From: CAZSHG01 sp964459995
Lineage (GTDB): Bacteria > UBP14 > UBA6098
Direction of reading: 5' to 3'
Assembly: GCA_964459995.1 (NCBI GenBank)
Contig: CAYWOR010000014.1
Coordinates: forward strand, 1 to 64,000
Length of the DNA: 64,000 nt
This document shows positions 6,557-13,550 of the stretch, in pieces. The translations under genes and the position numbers were made by a program. Below the pieces are notes generated by a model. That model saw only the letters and a list, made by a program, of their open reading frames with translations, did not search any database and had not been told where the DNA came from. The first letter of the stretch is position 1. Every line of letters begins with the position of its first letter.

Positions 6557-7957
6557 ATGTTAATACTCTGTTTTACTGCCCTGGCAGGCGACGTCGCTTT
6601 AGTCGGAATGCACCACTTTAGTTGCGAGTATACCGTGCTTATCGACTCTTTATGGCGGGATGGTCATAGGCCTTTCGGTGTAAGTGATACTTTCGTCGAT
6701 CCCTCGGGTTTCGATACCTACTGGATTTTCCCGGATGAGGAACTGACCGATATTAATATAGCGAAACTCTATACCTTCGTTTGTTCTGGAGGGCATCTCA
6801 TACTCGTTCCCGACTGCAGGGGCTATTTAGTCGGTCCAACGAACAGAATATTCGAATATGAACCGTGGTTTGAAGAACTAGGTGAGCCTCAAGCCTATAA
6901 TGAATTTGTTCGTGATTCATATCCCGACTTTTATTATGGTGGGGGGGCTTCAACTTCATTTATATTAAACTTTGACAACCGATGGATCAGGGGGAGTGGA
7001 ATTGACACACTGTTAACTGGCGATGGTGTTTCAGTAGGCTTAGAGTCAGATGGTTGCCTTAGTATCGTTGGCTGGGGCGCAAGAGATTGCTATGGTCATC
7101 CTTACGATGCAGACACGGCCGTTTACGACTCATTTGCGGTTCAGATTCTCGCCGGTTTCTATGGTTCCGGCGAGCTAACAGTCGTTGCTGATATCAATTT
7201 ATTCGCAAATTACCCACATTATTACGGCTGGACGGACTTTATAACTACTTTCGACAACCTCCAATTCGCGCGGCAGCTTTTCGCCTGCAACACTCGCGCC
7301 GACAGCGCGGGAATCGAGCAGGCGGATTCCACTTTCAGAGTTTATCTTCACGGCGATTTCACGCATTTCAATCCCGATTCCTGCAGGTGGAAATTCCGCA
7401 TTCTTCATGTCTGGCCACCCTATCAGTTCCGCGGCCACGAGATTGGCGCGAGGTTCATCGCGCCGGACATCCTTGAAATAGACAATCCGCCCATTTACAA
7501 CCCCGTTTACGACACCGTCGAGGTCTGCCTGATGTTCCTCCCCGATTATCGTGGTGAAACCGTCCTCTGGGATTTCCCGGTTTGCGACACATTCAAATTC
7601 GATTTCTCAAACATAGCCGAAACCCCCACTCCGCAAACCTTCACCCTCTCCGCCCACCCGAACCCGTTCAATTCCGCGGTAACCATCACCATCGACGGCG
7701 CGGGCGTATGCGATACGCCCCTACGGTTGGAGATTTATGATGTGGCGGGGCGAATCGTAGATAATCTGCCCGTAGGGGAGGGTTTGAAACCCTCCCGCTC
7801 GTTGACCGTGCCACAAACGGGCGGGTCTGAGACCACGCCCCTACGGAACGGCGAATTCATCTGGCATCCCGACGAATCCCTCCCTTCCGGCGTCTATCTT
7901 GTCCGCATCGAACAGGACGGCAGGACATACACCAAGCCGGTGGTTTACGTTAAGTAG
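6557..7957 (+). CDS. Secreted sorting-domain protein, N-terminal frameshift
   Basis: 466 residues in the intact part of the frame. The ATG at 6557 has no ribosome site and falls inside what should be a signal peptide; the true start is probably 6508 or 6511, separated by a one-base indel in a T9A6 tract. The body (residues 10-360) is beta-rich with many Trp, Tyr and Asp residues and no recognised catalytic motif; CSGGHLILVPDCRGYL resembles the Rossmann-like segment in the protein at 4284. The C-terminal sorting domain begins about residue 366 (SAHPNPFNSAVTI) and ends SGVYLVRIEQDG ... VVYVK. That domain is interrupted by three in-frame palindromic repeats. Surface protein of unknown function. 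Confidence 0.75.
   Translation: MLILCFTALAGDVALVGMHHFSCEYTVLIDSLWRDGHRPFGVSDTFVDPSGFDTYWIFPDEELTDINIAKLYTFVCSGGHLILVPDCRGYLVGPTNRIFEYEPWFEELGEPQAYNEFVRDSYPDFYYGGGASTSFILNFDNRWIRGSGIDTLLTGDGVSVGLESDGCLSIVGWGARDCYGHPYDADTAVYDSFAVQILAGFYGSGELTVVADINLFANYPHYYGWTDFITTFDNLQFARQLFACNTRADSAGIEQADSTFRVYLHGDFTHFNPDSCRWKFRILHVWPPYQFRGHEIGARFIAPDILEIDNPPIYNPVYDTVEVCLMFLPDYRGETVLWDFPVCDTFKFDFSNIAETPTPQTFTLSAHPNPFNSAVTITIDGAGVCDTPLRLEIYDVAGRIVDNLPVGEGLKPSRSLTVPQTGGSETTPLRNGEFIWHPDESLPSGVYLVRIEQDGRTYTKPVVYVK
7702..7725. repeat. Palindromic element inside coding sequence (copy 1)
   Basis: GGGCGTAT-GCG-ATACGCCC (7702-7720) followed by CTACG, giving a CCCCTACG end. Translated in frame as part of GVCDTPLR. Confidence 0.75.
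7770..7797. repeat. Palindromic element inside coding sequence (copy 2)
   Basis: GGGAGGGTTT-G-AAACCCTCCC (7776-7796), preceded by CCGTAGG so the end reads CGTAGGGG. Translated in frame as VGEGLKPSR. Confidence 0.75.
7819..7846. repeat. Palindromic element inside coding sequence (copy 3)
   Basis: GGGCG-GGTCT-G-AGACC-A-CGCCC (7819-7840) followed by CTACGG, again a CCCCTACG end. Translated in frame as GGSETTPLRNG. Confidence 0.7.
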
Positions 7958-8049
7958 GCGAAAGCCTTCGACCATATCGTCTATTCAGCGCAGTGGTTAG
8001 GATAGTTGTGCGAATCGAATAGGCTAATTACTCCCCCCAAAAAAAGACC

Positions 8050-8077
8050 TTGATATTTCTTGTCGAATGGCTATATT
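8050..8077 (+). promoter_or_regulatory. Promoter of the feo operon
   Basis: TTGATA (8050-8055), 16-bp spacer, TATATT (8072-8077); expected start of transcription near 8084, 27 bp before feoA. No clear Fur box was recognised around it. Confidence 0.55.
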
Positions 8078-8110
8078 GAGTTGAGTTAAGATAACCTAAC
8101 AATTAGAGAG

Positions 8111-8425
8111 ATGACCTTAGACGAACTTCAAATACACGATCACGCTGAAATCGCCGCCGTCAAAGGCGAGGGGGCAATTCGGTCCCGGCTGATGGATTTC
8201 GGCCTCGTGCCGGGAACGCGGGTATGTATGTTGCGCAGAGCCCCCGGCGGAGGGCCTTTCGAGATTCGTGTCCGCGGAACCCTCGTTTCTCTTCGTCCCG
8301 CCGAAGCCAAAATGATTGAAGTCGAGCAAATTGGATTCTGCGGACGGCGCGGCGGACATGGCAAAGGCGGAAGGCATCGAGGGTTCTGGCGCAGGTTCTG
8401 TAAGTGGTTCGATGACAAAAAATAG
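8111..8425 (+). CDS. feoA: Ferrous iron transport protein A
   Basis: 104-residue cytoplasmic SH3-like protein. MTLDELQIHDHAEIAAVKGEGAIRSRLMDFGLVPGTRV and FEIRVRGTLVSLRPAEAKMIEV match the FeoA core, in which the GLVPG turn and the SLRxxEAxxI strand are hallmarks. The last 25 residues are a basic, His/Gly-rich tail (GGHGKGGRHRG) beyond the usual domain of about 75 residues and could touch metal or membrane. FeoA partners FeoB in Fe(II) uptake, probably modulating its GTPase or assembly. It leads the operon, 29 bp before feoB. Confidence 0.95.
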   Translation: MTLDELQIHDHAEIAAVKGEGAIRSRLMDFGLVPGTRVCMLRRAPGGGPFEIRVRGTLVSLRPAEAKMIEVEQIGFCGRRGGHGKGGRHRGFWRRFCKWFDDKK

Positions 8426-8454
8426 CCCTCTCGCAAAGGCGAAAATCACAGAAC

Positions 8455-10491
8455 ATGACTGTTGACAAAGGCAAAATACGCATCGCCCTCGCAGGCAACC
8501 CAAACTCCGGCAAGACCTCGATTTTCAACGAACTTACCGGCATGTCGCAGTATGTCGGGAACTGGCCGGGGGTTACTATAGAGAAATTCGTCGGACATCG
8601 CAAAACCGGCGAATACGAATTGGAAATTACCGACCTTCCCGGAACCTATTCTCTCTCGCCCTACTCGCCGGATGAGCGTGTCGCGCGGGATTTCCTCCTT
8701 TTCGAGCGACCGGATGTCGTATGCGTAGTGGTCGATGCTTCAAACCTCGAACGGAATTTGTATCTCGTTGCCCAGATTGTTGAACTGGATTTACCTATTG
8801 TCGTCGCGCTGAATATGATTGACATCGCAAAGGGCCGCGGAATTACTATTAATATCGACAAGCTGTCCGCGTTGGTCGGCGCTCCTGTGGTGCCAACTGT
8901 TGCGCGGTCCGGCGTGGGAATCGAGGAATTGATTTCGAGCATCGTCGATGTTTCGAAGAAAGATTACTGCCCGGTGCCGCTGAACTACGGCAAAGTCGCG
9001 GAGAGGGCGATTACGGAGATAGAAAACACAATATCCGCCGCGCCGCCTTTGGCGATGAAATGCCACATCAGCAGGTATCTTGCGGCATCCCTTGTAGCCA
9101 ACGACGCCGAAATCACATCTATGATATTGTCCGCAGATCCCGACGCCGAGAATATCCGCAAGTCGGTGGGCAAGATTCGTTTGAAAATGGAGACCCGCCT
9201 CGGCCTCGACGGCGAGTCTATGCTCGCGAACATGCGCCACGGATGGGCCAGCGGAATTTATCACGAGGTCGTCGATCATCCGCGCCATGACGAGCCTACC
9301 ACCACCGACCATATCGACGATGTCCTGCTCAACCGTTTCGTCGGTATCCCGATTTTCGCGGGGATTATGTTCCTGATATTCTGGGCGACCTTCACACTGG
9401 GCGCTTATCCCATGGATTGGATAGACTCCCTGTTCGGGGTCATTTCCGCTTCATTAGAGAATCTTATGGTTTCGGCGGGATTTTCGGAAACCCTCATTTC
9501 GATGGTCGTTGACGGCGCGATAGCGGGGGTCGGCGGTGTGCTCATCTTTTTGCCGAACATCATCATTTTGTTCTTCTTCGTGTCGATTTTGGAAGATTCC
9601 GGCTACATGGCGCGCGCGGCATTCCTGATGGACAAGGTTATGCACAAATTCGGCCTTCACGGCAAGAGCTTTATTCCGATAATAATAGGCTTCGGGTGCA
9701 CGGTGCCTGCGGTGATGTCCACTCGAACCCTTGAAAACCGCGAAGACCGTCTGCTGACAATTCTAATTCTGCCCTTCGTGCTCTGCAGTGCGAGAGTGCC
9801 GGTATTCGTGCTTTTCACGTCGGCACTTTTCGAGTCGAATCAAGGGCTGGTTTTGTTTTCGATGTATTTTCTCAGCATCGCGATATCGATTATAGCCGCA
9901 AAAGCTTTGAAAATAATCCTTTTCAAGGGCTTATCGACACCCTTTGTGATGGAACTTCCGCCCTACCATGTCCCCGCGCTCAAGGGGATTCTGCTTCACA
10001 CATGGGAGCGGGCTTATGCCTTCGTGAAAAAGGCGGGAACTCTTATTCTCGTCGGGTCGATAGTGATTTGGGCGCTTGGAAGCCTTCCTCCGGGCGCGGA
10101 ATATGCCTCGGCTGAATCATTTGCGGGAAGGATAGGAGCTTTTTTCGAGCCGATAGTCCGCGTCTTCGGGACGGACTGGAAGGGAGCTGTATCGCTTATC
10201 TTCGGTTTCGTCGCCAAGGAGATTGTAGTTGCGACCCTTGCGGTGCTCGCGAGTTCGGGCAACGATGCGAACCTTGCCAATGCCCTCGGAAGCATTTATA
10301 CACCCCTTTCGGCGTATGCCTTCATGGTTTTCACACTGGTTTATACCCCCTGCATCGCCACCATCGCGGCGATAAAGAAGGAGACCGGAAGCTGGAAATG
10401 GGCACTCTTCTCGATAGCTTTCAACACCGGCCTCGCGTGGATTTTGGCCACTATTGTCTATCGCGGCGGCAGGTTGATAGGTTTGGGATAA
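8455..10491 (+). CDS. feoB: Ferrous iron transport protein B
   Basis: 678-residue inner-membrane Fe(II) transporter with an N-terminal G domain. Walker A/G1 GNPNSGKT is at residues 14-21, G3 DLPGTY near 60, and G4 NMID near 121; the GWPGVTIEK-like switch (NWPGVTIEK) is present. A helical spacer (about 170-280) leads to the membrane part with two Gate-type repeats (FLPNIIILFFFVSILEDSGYMARAAF; FGCTVPAVMSTRTLENREDR). The FGCTVPA motif with its conserved Cys is expected for metal passage. Slightly shorter than the Escherichia coli protein but complete. Translation continues into the small downstream gene with a 1-base gap. Confidence 0.97.
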   Translation: MTVDKGKIRIALAGNPNSGKTSIFNELTGMSQYVGNWPGVTIEKFVGHRKTGEYELEITDLPGTYSLSPYSPDERVARDFLLFERPDVVCVVVDASNLERNLYLVAQIVELDLPIVVALNMIDIAKGRGITINIDKLSALVGAPVVPTVARSGVGIEELISSIVDVSKKDYCPVPLNYGKVAERAITEIENTISAAPPLAMKCHISRYLAASLVANDAEITSMILSADPDAENIRKSVGKIRLKMETRLGLDGESMLANMRHGWASGIYHEVVDHPRHDEPTTTDHIDDVLLNRFVGIPIFAGIMFLIFWATFTLGAYPMDWIDSLFGVISASLENLMVSAGFSETLISMVVDGAIAGVGGVLIFLPNIIILFFFVSILEDSGYMARAAFLMDKVMHKFGLHGKSFIPIIIGFGCTVPAVMSTRTLENREDRLLTILILPFVLCSARVPVFVLFTSALFESNQGLVLFSMYFLSIAISIIAAKALKIILFKGLSTPFVMELPPYHVPALKGILLHTWERAYAFVKKAGTLILVGSIVIWALGSLPPGAEYASAESFAGRIGAFFEPIVRVFGTDWKGAVSLIFGFVAKEIVVATLAVLASSGNDANLANALGSIYTPLSAYAFMVFTLVYTPCIATIAAIKKETGSWKWALFSIAFNTGLAWILATIVYRGGRLIGLG

Positions 10492-10492
10492 C

Positions 10493-10648
10493 ATGACCTG
10501 GATAATCCCCATAATAGCTCTGTTAGCCGGTTTGATTTATTTTGCTATTCGAATCATACGCGATACGAAGCGCGATTCCTGCGCCTCTTGCCCCTTCTCC
10601 GACGCCTGCCCGATAAATCCGGAAAAGAAAGGCGAATCCGAAAGCTGA
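10493..10648 (+). CDS. FeoB-associated Cys-rich membrane protein
   Basis: 51 residues: one N-terminal membrane helix (WIIPIIALLAGLIYFAIRII) and a short cytoplasmic tail with CASCPFSDACPINPEKK, the CxxC...C pattern of the FeoB-associated small proteins that take the FeoC position in many anaerobes. It starts 1 base after the feoB stop. Its last 33 coding bases recur at 11294-11326 beyond the toxin-antitoxin pair, where the reading ends SDACPINPEKKKERS and runs into a terminator, so the present C-terminus may be a post-insertion version. Probable Fe-S or iron-binding helper for FeoB. Confidence 0.88.
   Translation: MTWIIPIIALLAGLIYFAIRIIRDTKRDSCASCPFSDACPINPEKKGESES
10598..10630 (+). repeat. 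33-bp direct repeat, left copy
   Basis: Bases 10598-10630 match 11294-11326 at 32 of 33 positions. The copy lies in the end of the FeoB-associated gene. The two copies bracket the antitoxin-toxin pair. Confidence 0.85.
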
Positions 10649-10704
10649 TCGTGGCTTCTGCAACTTCACGTCTCAATGTTCATCTTATTGCGCGAATTCC
10701 ATTA

Positions 10705-10732
10705 TTGACTTTCAATCTGCAATGCTTATTGT
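10705..10732 (+). promoter_or_regulatory. Promoter of the toxin-antitoxin pair
   Basis: TTGACT (10705-10710), 16-bp spacer, TATTGT (10727-10732). Start of transcription would fall near 10739, upstream of the GAGGAG ribosome site of the antitoxin. A nearby TACAAT at 10747 would put the start inside the ribosome site and is less likely. Confidence 0.45.
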
Positions 10733-10764
10733 AATTATAGGTATGCTACAATGAGGAGAATGAA

Positions 10765-10968
10765 ATGAGCAAAACGGCAACATTAGAAAAAATTATTGAA
10801 GAGCTGGATTTTCTGAAAAAGAAGATCCTATCGATCGAAGAGCATATGGTCGATATCGACTCGATTTTGACTGAGGGCGATTTGGAGGCTCTTCTTGATT
10901 ACCGGAAAGAAAAAACTGAGGGCGACCTCATTTCCCACGAAGCACTCAAAGCTGAATTAGGGCTGTGA
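10765..10968 (+). CDS. Antitoxin of a RelE/ParE-type module
   Basis: 67-residue acidic protein, largely helical (LEKIIEELDFLKKKILSIEEHMVDID), position and size typical of type II antitoxins, with a C-terminal tail (ALKAELGL) that would wrap the toxin. No clear DNA-binding fold is visible, so autoregulation is not shown by the sequence. GAGGAG lies 6 bases before the ATG. It overlaps the toxin by four bases (GTGA), implying translational coupling. Identification as antitoxin rests mainly on the neighbouring toxin. Confidence 0.8.
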   Translation: MSKTATLEKIIEELDFLKKKILSIEEHMVDIDSILTEGDLEALLDYRKEKTEGDLISHEALKAELGL

Positions 10969-11225
10969 ATTTCGAGATTAGATACTCCAACCGTGCGGTT
11001 AAGTTTTTACGAAAACTTGGTGAAATTGACGCCAAAAGGATTTTCGAAAAGATAGAGGGATTAACTCGCGAACCTCTGCCCCGAGAAACAAAAAAAATTG
11101 TCGGTGCCGATTCTCTGTTTCGAGTTAGAGTCGGCGATTTTCGTATTCTTTACGAGTTAGATTTTGATAACCACTTTATAGGCATAGCAAATATCGATCG
11201 TCGCGACAAAGCCTATCAGAAATAA
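10965..11225 (+). CDS. RelE/ParE superfamily toxin
   Basis: 86 residues from a GTG start inside the GTGA overlap with the antitoxin. The fold signature is clear: N-terminal strand FEIRYSNRAVKFLRKL, helix DAKRIFEKIEGL, then strands LFRVRVGDFRILYELD and the terminal IANIDRRDKAYQK, matching RelE-like ribonucleases (basic RVRVGDFRILY and a C-terminal Arg/Lys/Tyr group). Family members cut mRNA on the ribosome or, in the ParE branch, poison gyrase; sequence features (DRRDKAY end) favour RelE. The pair sits between duplicated 33-bp sequences at the end of the feo operon. Confidence 0.88.
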   Translation: MNFEIRYSNRAVKFLRKLGEIDAKRIFEKIEGLTREPLPRETKKIVGADSLFRVRVGDFRILYELDFDNHFIGIANIDRRDKAYQK

Positions 11226-11293
11226 ATTTTTCAAACCAATTGGAATCTCCCGCCTGCGTAAACAGTAATGGTCTCATGTCCAACGAAATACTT

Positions 11294-11326
11294 TCCGACG
11301 CCTGCCCGATAAATCCGGAGAAGAAA
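11294..11326 (+). repeat. 33-bp direct repeat, right copy
   Basis: Second copy of the end of the FeoB-associated gene (see 10598-10630). It is followed in frame by a short tail and stop, then by the hairpin at 11330-11351. Confidence 0.85.
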
Positions 11327-11351
11327 AAAGAGCGCTCATAATTGAGCGCTC
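11324..11351. terminator. Bidirectional terminator with self-palindromic arms
   Basis: GAGCGCTC (11330-11337), loop ATAATT, GAGCGCTC (11344-11351). On the minus strand it is followed by six Ts (11329-11324). On the plus strand it is followed by ACTCGGGTTTT. It can close both the feo side and the minus-strand small ORFs. Confidence 0.75.
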
Positions 11352-11410
11352 ACTCGGGTTTTCGATTCAATATTTCGATTAAATCGCTTCCTTTTCGAGA
11401 TTGACCTAAT

Positions 11411-11461
11411 CTAAGGTTTTCCTTTGTTTTCGGACATTCTCGGATTCTTTTTAATCAACAT
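11411..11461 (-). CDS. Tiny ORF of 16 codons
   Basis: Reads MLIKKNPRMSENKGKP after a GGAGG ribosome site with 6-base spacing, downstream of the 46-codon ORF and before the minus-strand terminator. Whether it is translated is open; the good ribosome site is the only support. Confidence 0.25.
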   Translation of the reverse strand: MLIKKNPRMSENKGKP

Positions 11462-11481
11462 ATTGCACCTCCGATTGCTTG

Positions 11482-11536
11482 CGGTGTTCTGTTTTTAAAT
11501 TATGGTCCCAGCAGACCGCGAATAAACAGAACACCG
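11482..11536. repeat. 13-bp inverted repeat
   Basis: CGGTGTTCTGTTT (11482-11494) and AAACAGAACACCG (11524-11536) form perfect arms around 29 bases. It spans the 3' end of the minus-strand small ORF at 11500-11640 and could fold in its mRNA. Confidence 0.65.
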
Positions 11537-11640
11537 AGCTGTTCGACCCTCTGTGGCCGAGTTGTTTCAGGTTCAGGAGGGGTTTCTTTTTCTCGAACCT
11601 CAATTTCTTGAGTTTCGAGAATGTTTATTGCCCGTTCCAT
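11500..11640 (-). CDS. Small hypothetical protein (46 residues)
   Basis: Minus-strand ORF with a strong ribosome site (AAGGAG, 7 bases before ATG). The product begins MERAINILETQEIEVREKE, has a Pro/Glu/Thr-rich middle (PPEPETTRPQR) and a hydrophobic end (LGVLFIRGLLGP). No family recognised. A 25-codon ORF (11644-11721) ends just upstream and overlaps its ribosome site, and a 16-codon ORF follows at 11411-11461, so three tiny ORFs may share one transcript that stops at 11324. Promoter not identified immediately upstream; the nearest minus-strand promoter is at 12011-12039. Could be a small regulatory or precursor peptide; I cannot choose. Confidence 0.4.
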   Translation of the reverse strand: MERAINILETQEIEVREKETPPEPETTRPQRVEQLGVLFIRGLLGP

Positions 11641-11843
11641 AAGTCATCTCCTTTGACTTAGCGTCCCGAGCCGGTTCGGTCCAGACCTTAACTGACGAAC
11701 AATTCGGCTGTCTTTAACCATGGTTTTTGGCGTTTTTTAGTTAATGTTCAATGCCGGTGCTCATTAGTGAAGTTCGGCCCTCTCCGATGGGGCGTCGGAA
11801 CAGGTTGTTATTGGGGGTATCTCCCCCTTCATTTTCAATGAAC

Positions 11844-11869
11844 AAAAAACCTCGAATTGTGGTTCGAGG
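11844..11869 (-). terminator. Intrinsic terminator (minus strand)
   Basis: On the minus strand CCTCGAA, loop CCACAA, TTCGAGG, then six Ts. It lies about 160 bases after the promoter at 12011-12039. Confidence 0.7.
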
Positions 11870-11928
11870 AACTCAGAACCGCGAACTCCTAATACTTTCC
11901 GCGGTATCCAAACAAAAAATGCTCTTAT

Positions 11929-11985
11929 TTAGCTATATTGCGGTATCTCTCCATATTTTTTGTTTTCATTTTTACTAAAAATCAT
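11929..11985 (-). CDS. Leader-peptide-like ORF (18 codons)
   Basis: ATG at 11985 is preceded by GGAGG with 7-base spacing and follows a good minus-strand promoter by about 20 bases. The peptide is MIFSKNENKKYGEIPQYS. Behind it come overlapping hairpin-forming words and a terminator at 11869-11844. The order promoter, short ORF, alternative stems, terminator is that of an attenuator; no biased codon run points to a particular amino acid. It may instead be a stand-alone small RNA or peptide gene. Confidence 0.35.
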   Translation of the reverse strand: MIFSKNENKKYGEIPQYS

Positions 11986-12010
11986 ATAGTTACCTCCATA
12001 ATTTGCCGAT

Positions 12011-12039
12011 AGAATATCTATCTAAATTCCCTAAGTCAA
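12011..12039 (-). promoter_or_regulatory. Sigma-70-type promoter (minus strand)
   Basis: Read on the minus strand: TTGACT (12039-12034), 17-bp spacer, TATTCT (12016-12011). Transcription would begin near 12004. Confidence 0.6.
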
Positions 12040-12165
12040 GCTCCTTTTTTTAAGTCGAGTATTTTCTGATTTAGTATGGAAATAATTTTAAATTTTTCGC
12101 TTGCGCATACGTAATAATAGTGGTATTTTTTGAATAGTTCTTCTAAACTATTCAAAGGGGGTTAT

Positions 12166-12345
12166 ATGCTCTTCTGGATTATTGTTGTCTTCTTTCTCGG
12201 ATTGTTGGGGCTTGTGCATGAGGCGTTTCTCATCAATTACGGTATCCCACTATTCGCCGAAGCGACTTCGGTCTGCCTCATGCTTGTGGCTCTCGGAATG
12301 CTTTTCAGTTATAATAAGCAATGCAAAGGCAAGTCCAAGAAGTAA
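12166..12345 (+). CDS. Small membrane protein
   Basis: 59 residues. The ATG at 12166 follows AAAGGGGG closely; an earlier in-frame ATG at 12130 has no ribosome site. Two predicted membrane helices (LFWIIVVFFLGLLGLVHEAFLI and FAEATSVCLMLVALGMLFSY) are joined by a short loop (NYGIPLF), with a basic tail (NKQCKGKSKK) likely cytoplasmic. No family is recognised. It converges on xseA with an 11-bp gap. Confidence 0.55.
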   Translation: MLFWIIVVFFLGLLGLVHEAFLINYGIPLFAEATSVCLMLVALGMLFSYNKQCKGKSKK

Positions 12346-12356
12346 TCGAACCGGAT

Positions 12357-13550
12357 TTATTCTAATATCTCTGCGGAACGATTTCCATCCGGCCAGCGGA
12401 TGTCGATAATTTCTCCGCGATTCAGATCAGCGGCTTTTGTTATCACTCGACCCTGTTTCGAGACGATGACAAAGCCGCGTTTTATTGAGGTCGAGAGGGC
12501 TAAACCGCCCAGTCTTGAAATCAGCCGGTTGAGATTCGAGCCTTTTCGCTCAGCGATTCTGACTATAGCCTTGTCTGCCTTCGATGACAGATCGTCGAGA
12601 CTTTGTTCATAGTCGTGGAGAATTCGGAGAGGCGCACGCCATGCCGGTCTTCTGATGAAAGAATTAATCCGCGACATCTCGCGCTCCACACGTGAGTTAA
12701 GCCCTCTTCTCGCAGTGAAAACAAAGCCCGCAATTCGATCGAGCAAATCTTCCATATCCGATACAGCAAGTTCTGCGGCGGCAGATGGGGTTGGCGCACG
12801 CAGATCCGCGACGAAATCGGAAATAGTGAAATCGATTTCGTGTCCCACAGCGCTAATAATGGGCAGTTCGGACGCGAAAATCGCTCGTGCGAGACCTTCG
12901 TCATTAAAACACCAGAGGTCCTCCTCGCTTCCCCCGCCGCGCCCAACAATTAGTAGATCGGCATCGCCGTATTCGTTCATTTCAGCGATTCCCGAAGCGA
13001 TATCCTCCGCGGCGCCTTCCCCTTGCACTTTTGCGGGGCGAAGGACAATCGAAACATAGCGCGCGCGCCTCGTGATCACATTGACAATATCCCGAATCGC
13101 CGCACCGGAGCCGCTCGTAATAACACCGATTCTAAAGGGGAAGCGGGGGAGTGGCTTTTTGAATTCGCTCGAAAAAAGGCCCTCTTTCTCAAGTTTTTCT
13201 TTCAACTGACGAAATGCGATAGCCCTCGCGCCCTCGCCCACGGGCAACATCCTTCGCGCCATGAACTGAAAGCGCCCGGTTTTGTCATAGAGAGTCGGAG
13301 TCCCGAAAAGCTCTACCTTCATTCCATTTTCCGGAAGGAAATTAAGCCTTTCTGCCGAGGATCGCCACATAACCGCATCGATTTTCGAGTCGTCGTCGGT
13401 GATGGCGAAATAAATATGTCCTGATGCCGGAAGCTTTATATCGCGGATTTCGCCTCCAAGCCAGAGTCCTTCCGGCTCGATGCCCTCTAACGTAAGCCTG
13501 CAGAGGGTATTGAGCTCGGAGACGGTGAATATTTTACGTTCTTCAGACAC
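12357..13550 (-). CDS. xseA: Exodeoxyribonuclease VII large subunit
   Basis: 397 residues from a GTG start that overlaps the pdxJ stop by 8 bases; the open frame extends further upstream only as pdxJ antisense-frame sequence. Domains: N-terminal OB fold (FTVSELNTLCRLTLEGIEPEGLWLGGEIRDIKLPASGHIYF), catalytic domain with GVITSGSGAAIRDI, GRGGGSEEDLWCFNDEGLARAI and SAVGHEIDFTISDFVADLRAPTPSAAAELA, then a long coiled coil and the C-terminal ALSTSIKRGFVIVSKQGRVIT segment. These are the standard XseA signatures. The enzyme degrades single-stranded DNA from both ends with the small subunit XseB, which is not visible nearby. Last gene of the leuD-pdxJ cluster. Confidence 0.95.
   Translation of the reverse strand: MSEERKIFTVSELNTLCRLTLEGIEPEGLWLGGEIRDIKLPASGHIYFAITDDDSKIDAVMWRSSAERLNFLPENGMKVELFGTPTLYDKTGRFQFMARRMLPVGEGARAIAFRQLKEKLEKEGLFSSEFKKPLPRFPFRIGVITSGSGAAIRDIVNVITRRARYVSIVLRPAKVQGEGAAEDIASGIAEMNEYGDADLLIVGRGGGSEEDLWCFNDEGLARAIFASELPIISAVGHEIDFTISDFVADLRAPTPSAAAELAVSDMEDLLDRIAGFVFTARRGLNSRVEREMSRINSFIRRPAWRAPLRILHDYEQSLDDLSSKADKAIVRIAERKGSNLNRLISRLGGLALSTSIKRGFVIVSKQGRVITKAADLNRGEIIDIRWPDGNRSAEILE

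Noticed and set aside
7990..8035. tRNA-like words (GCGCAGTGGTTAGGAT)
   Set aside because: The match is limited to a D-arm-like stretch. There is no anticodon stem, no T-arm GTTC and no acceptor pairing.
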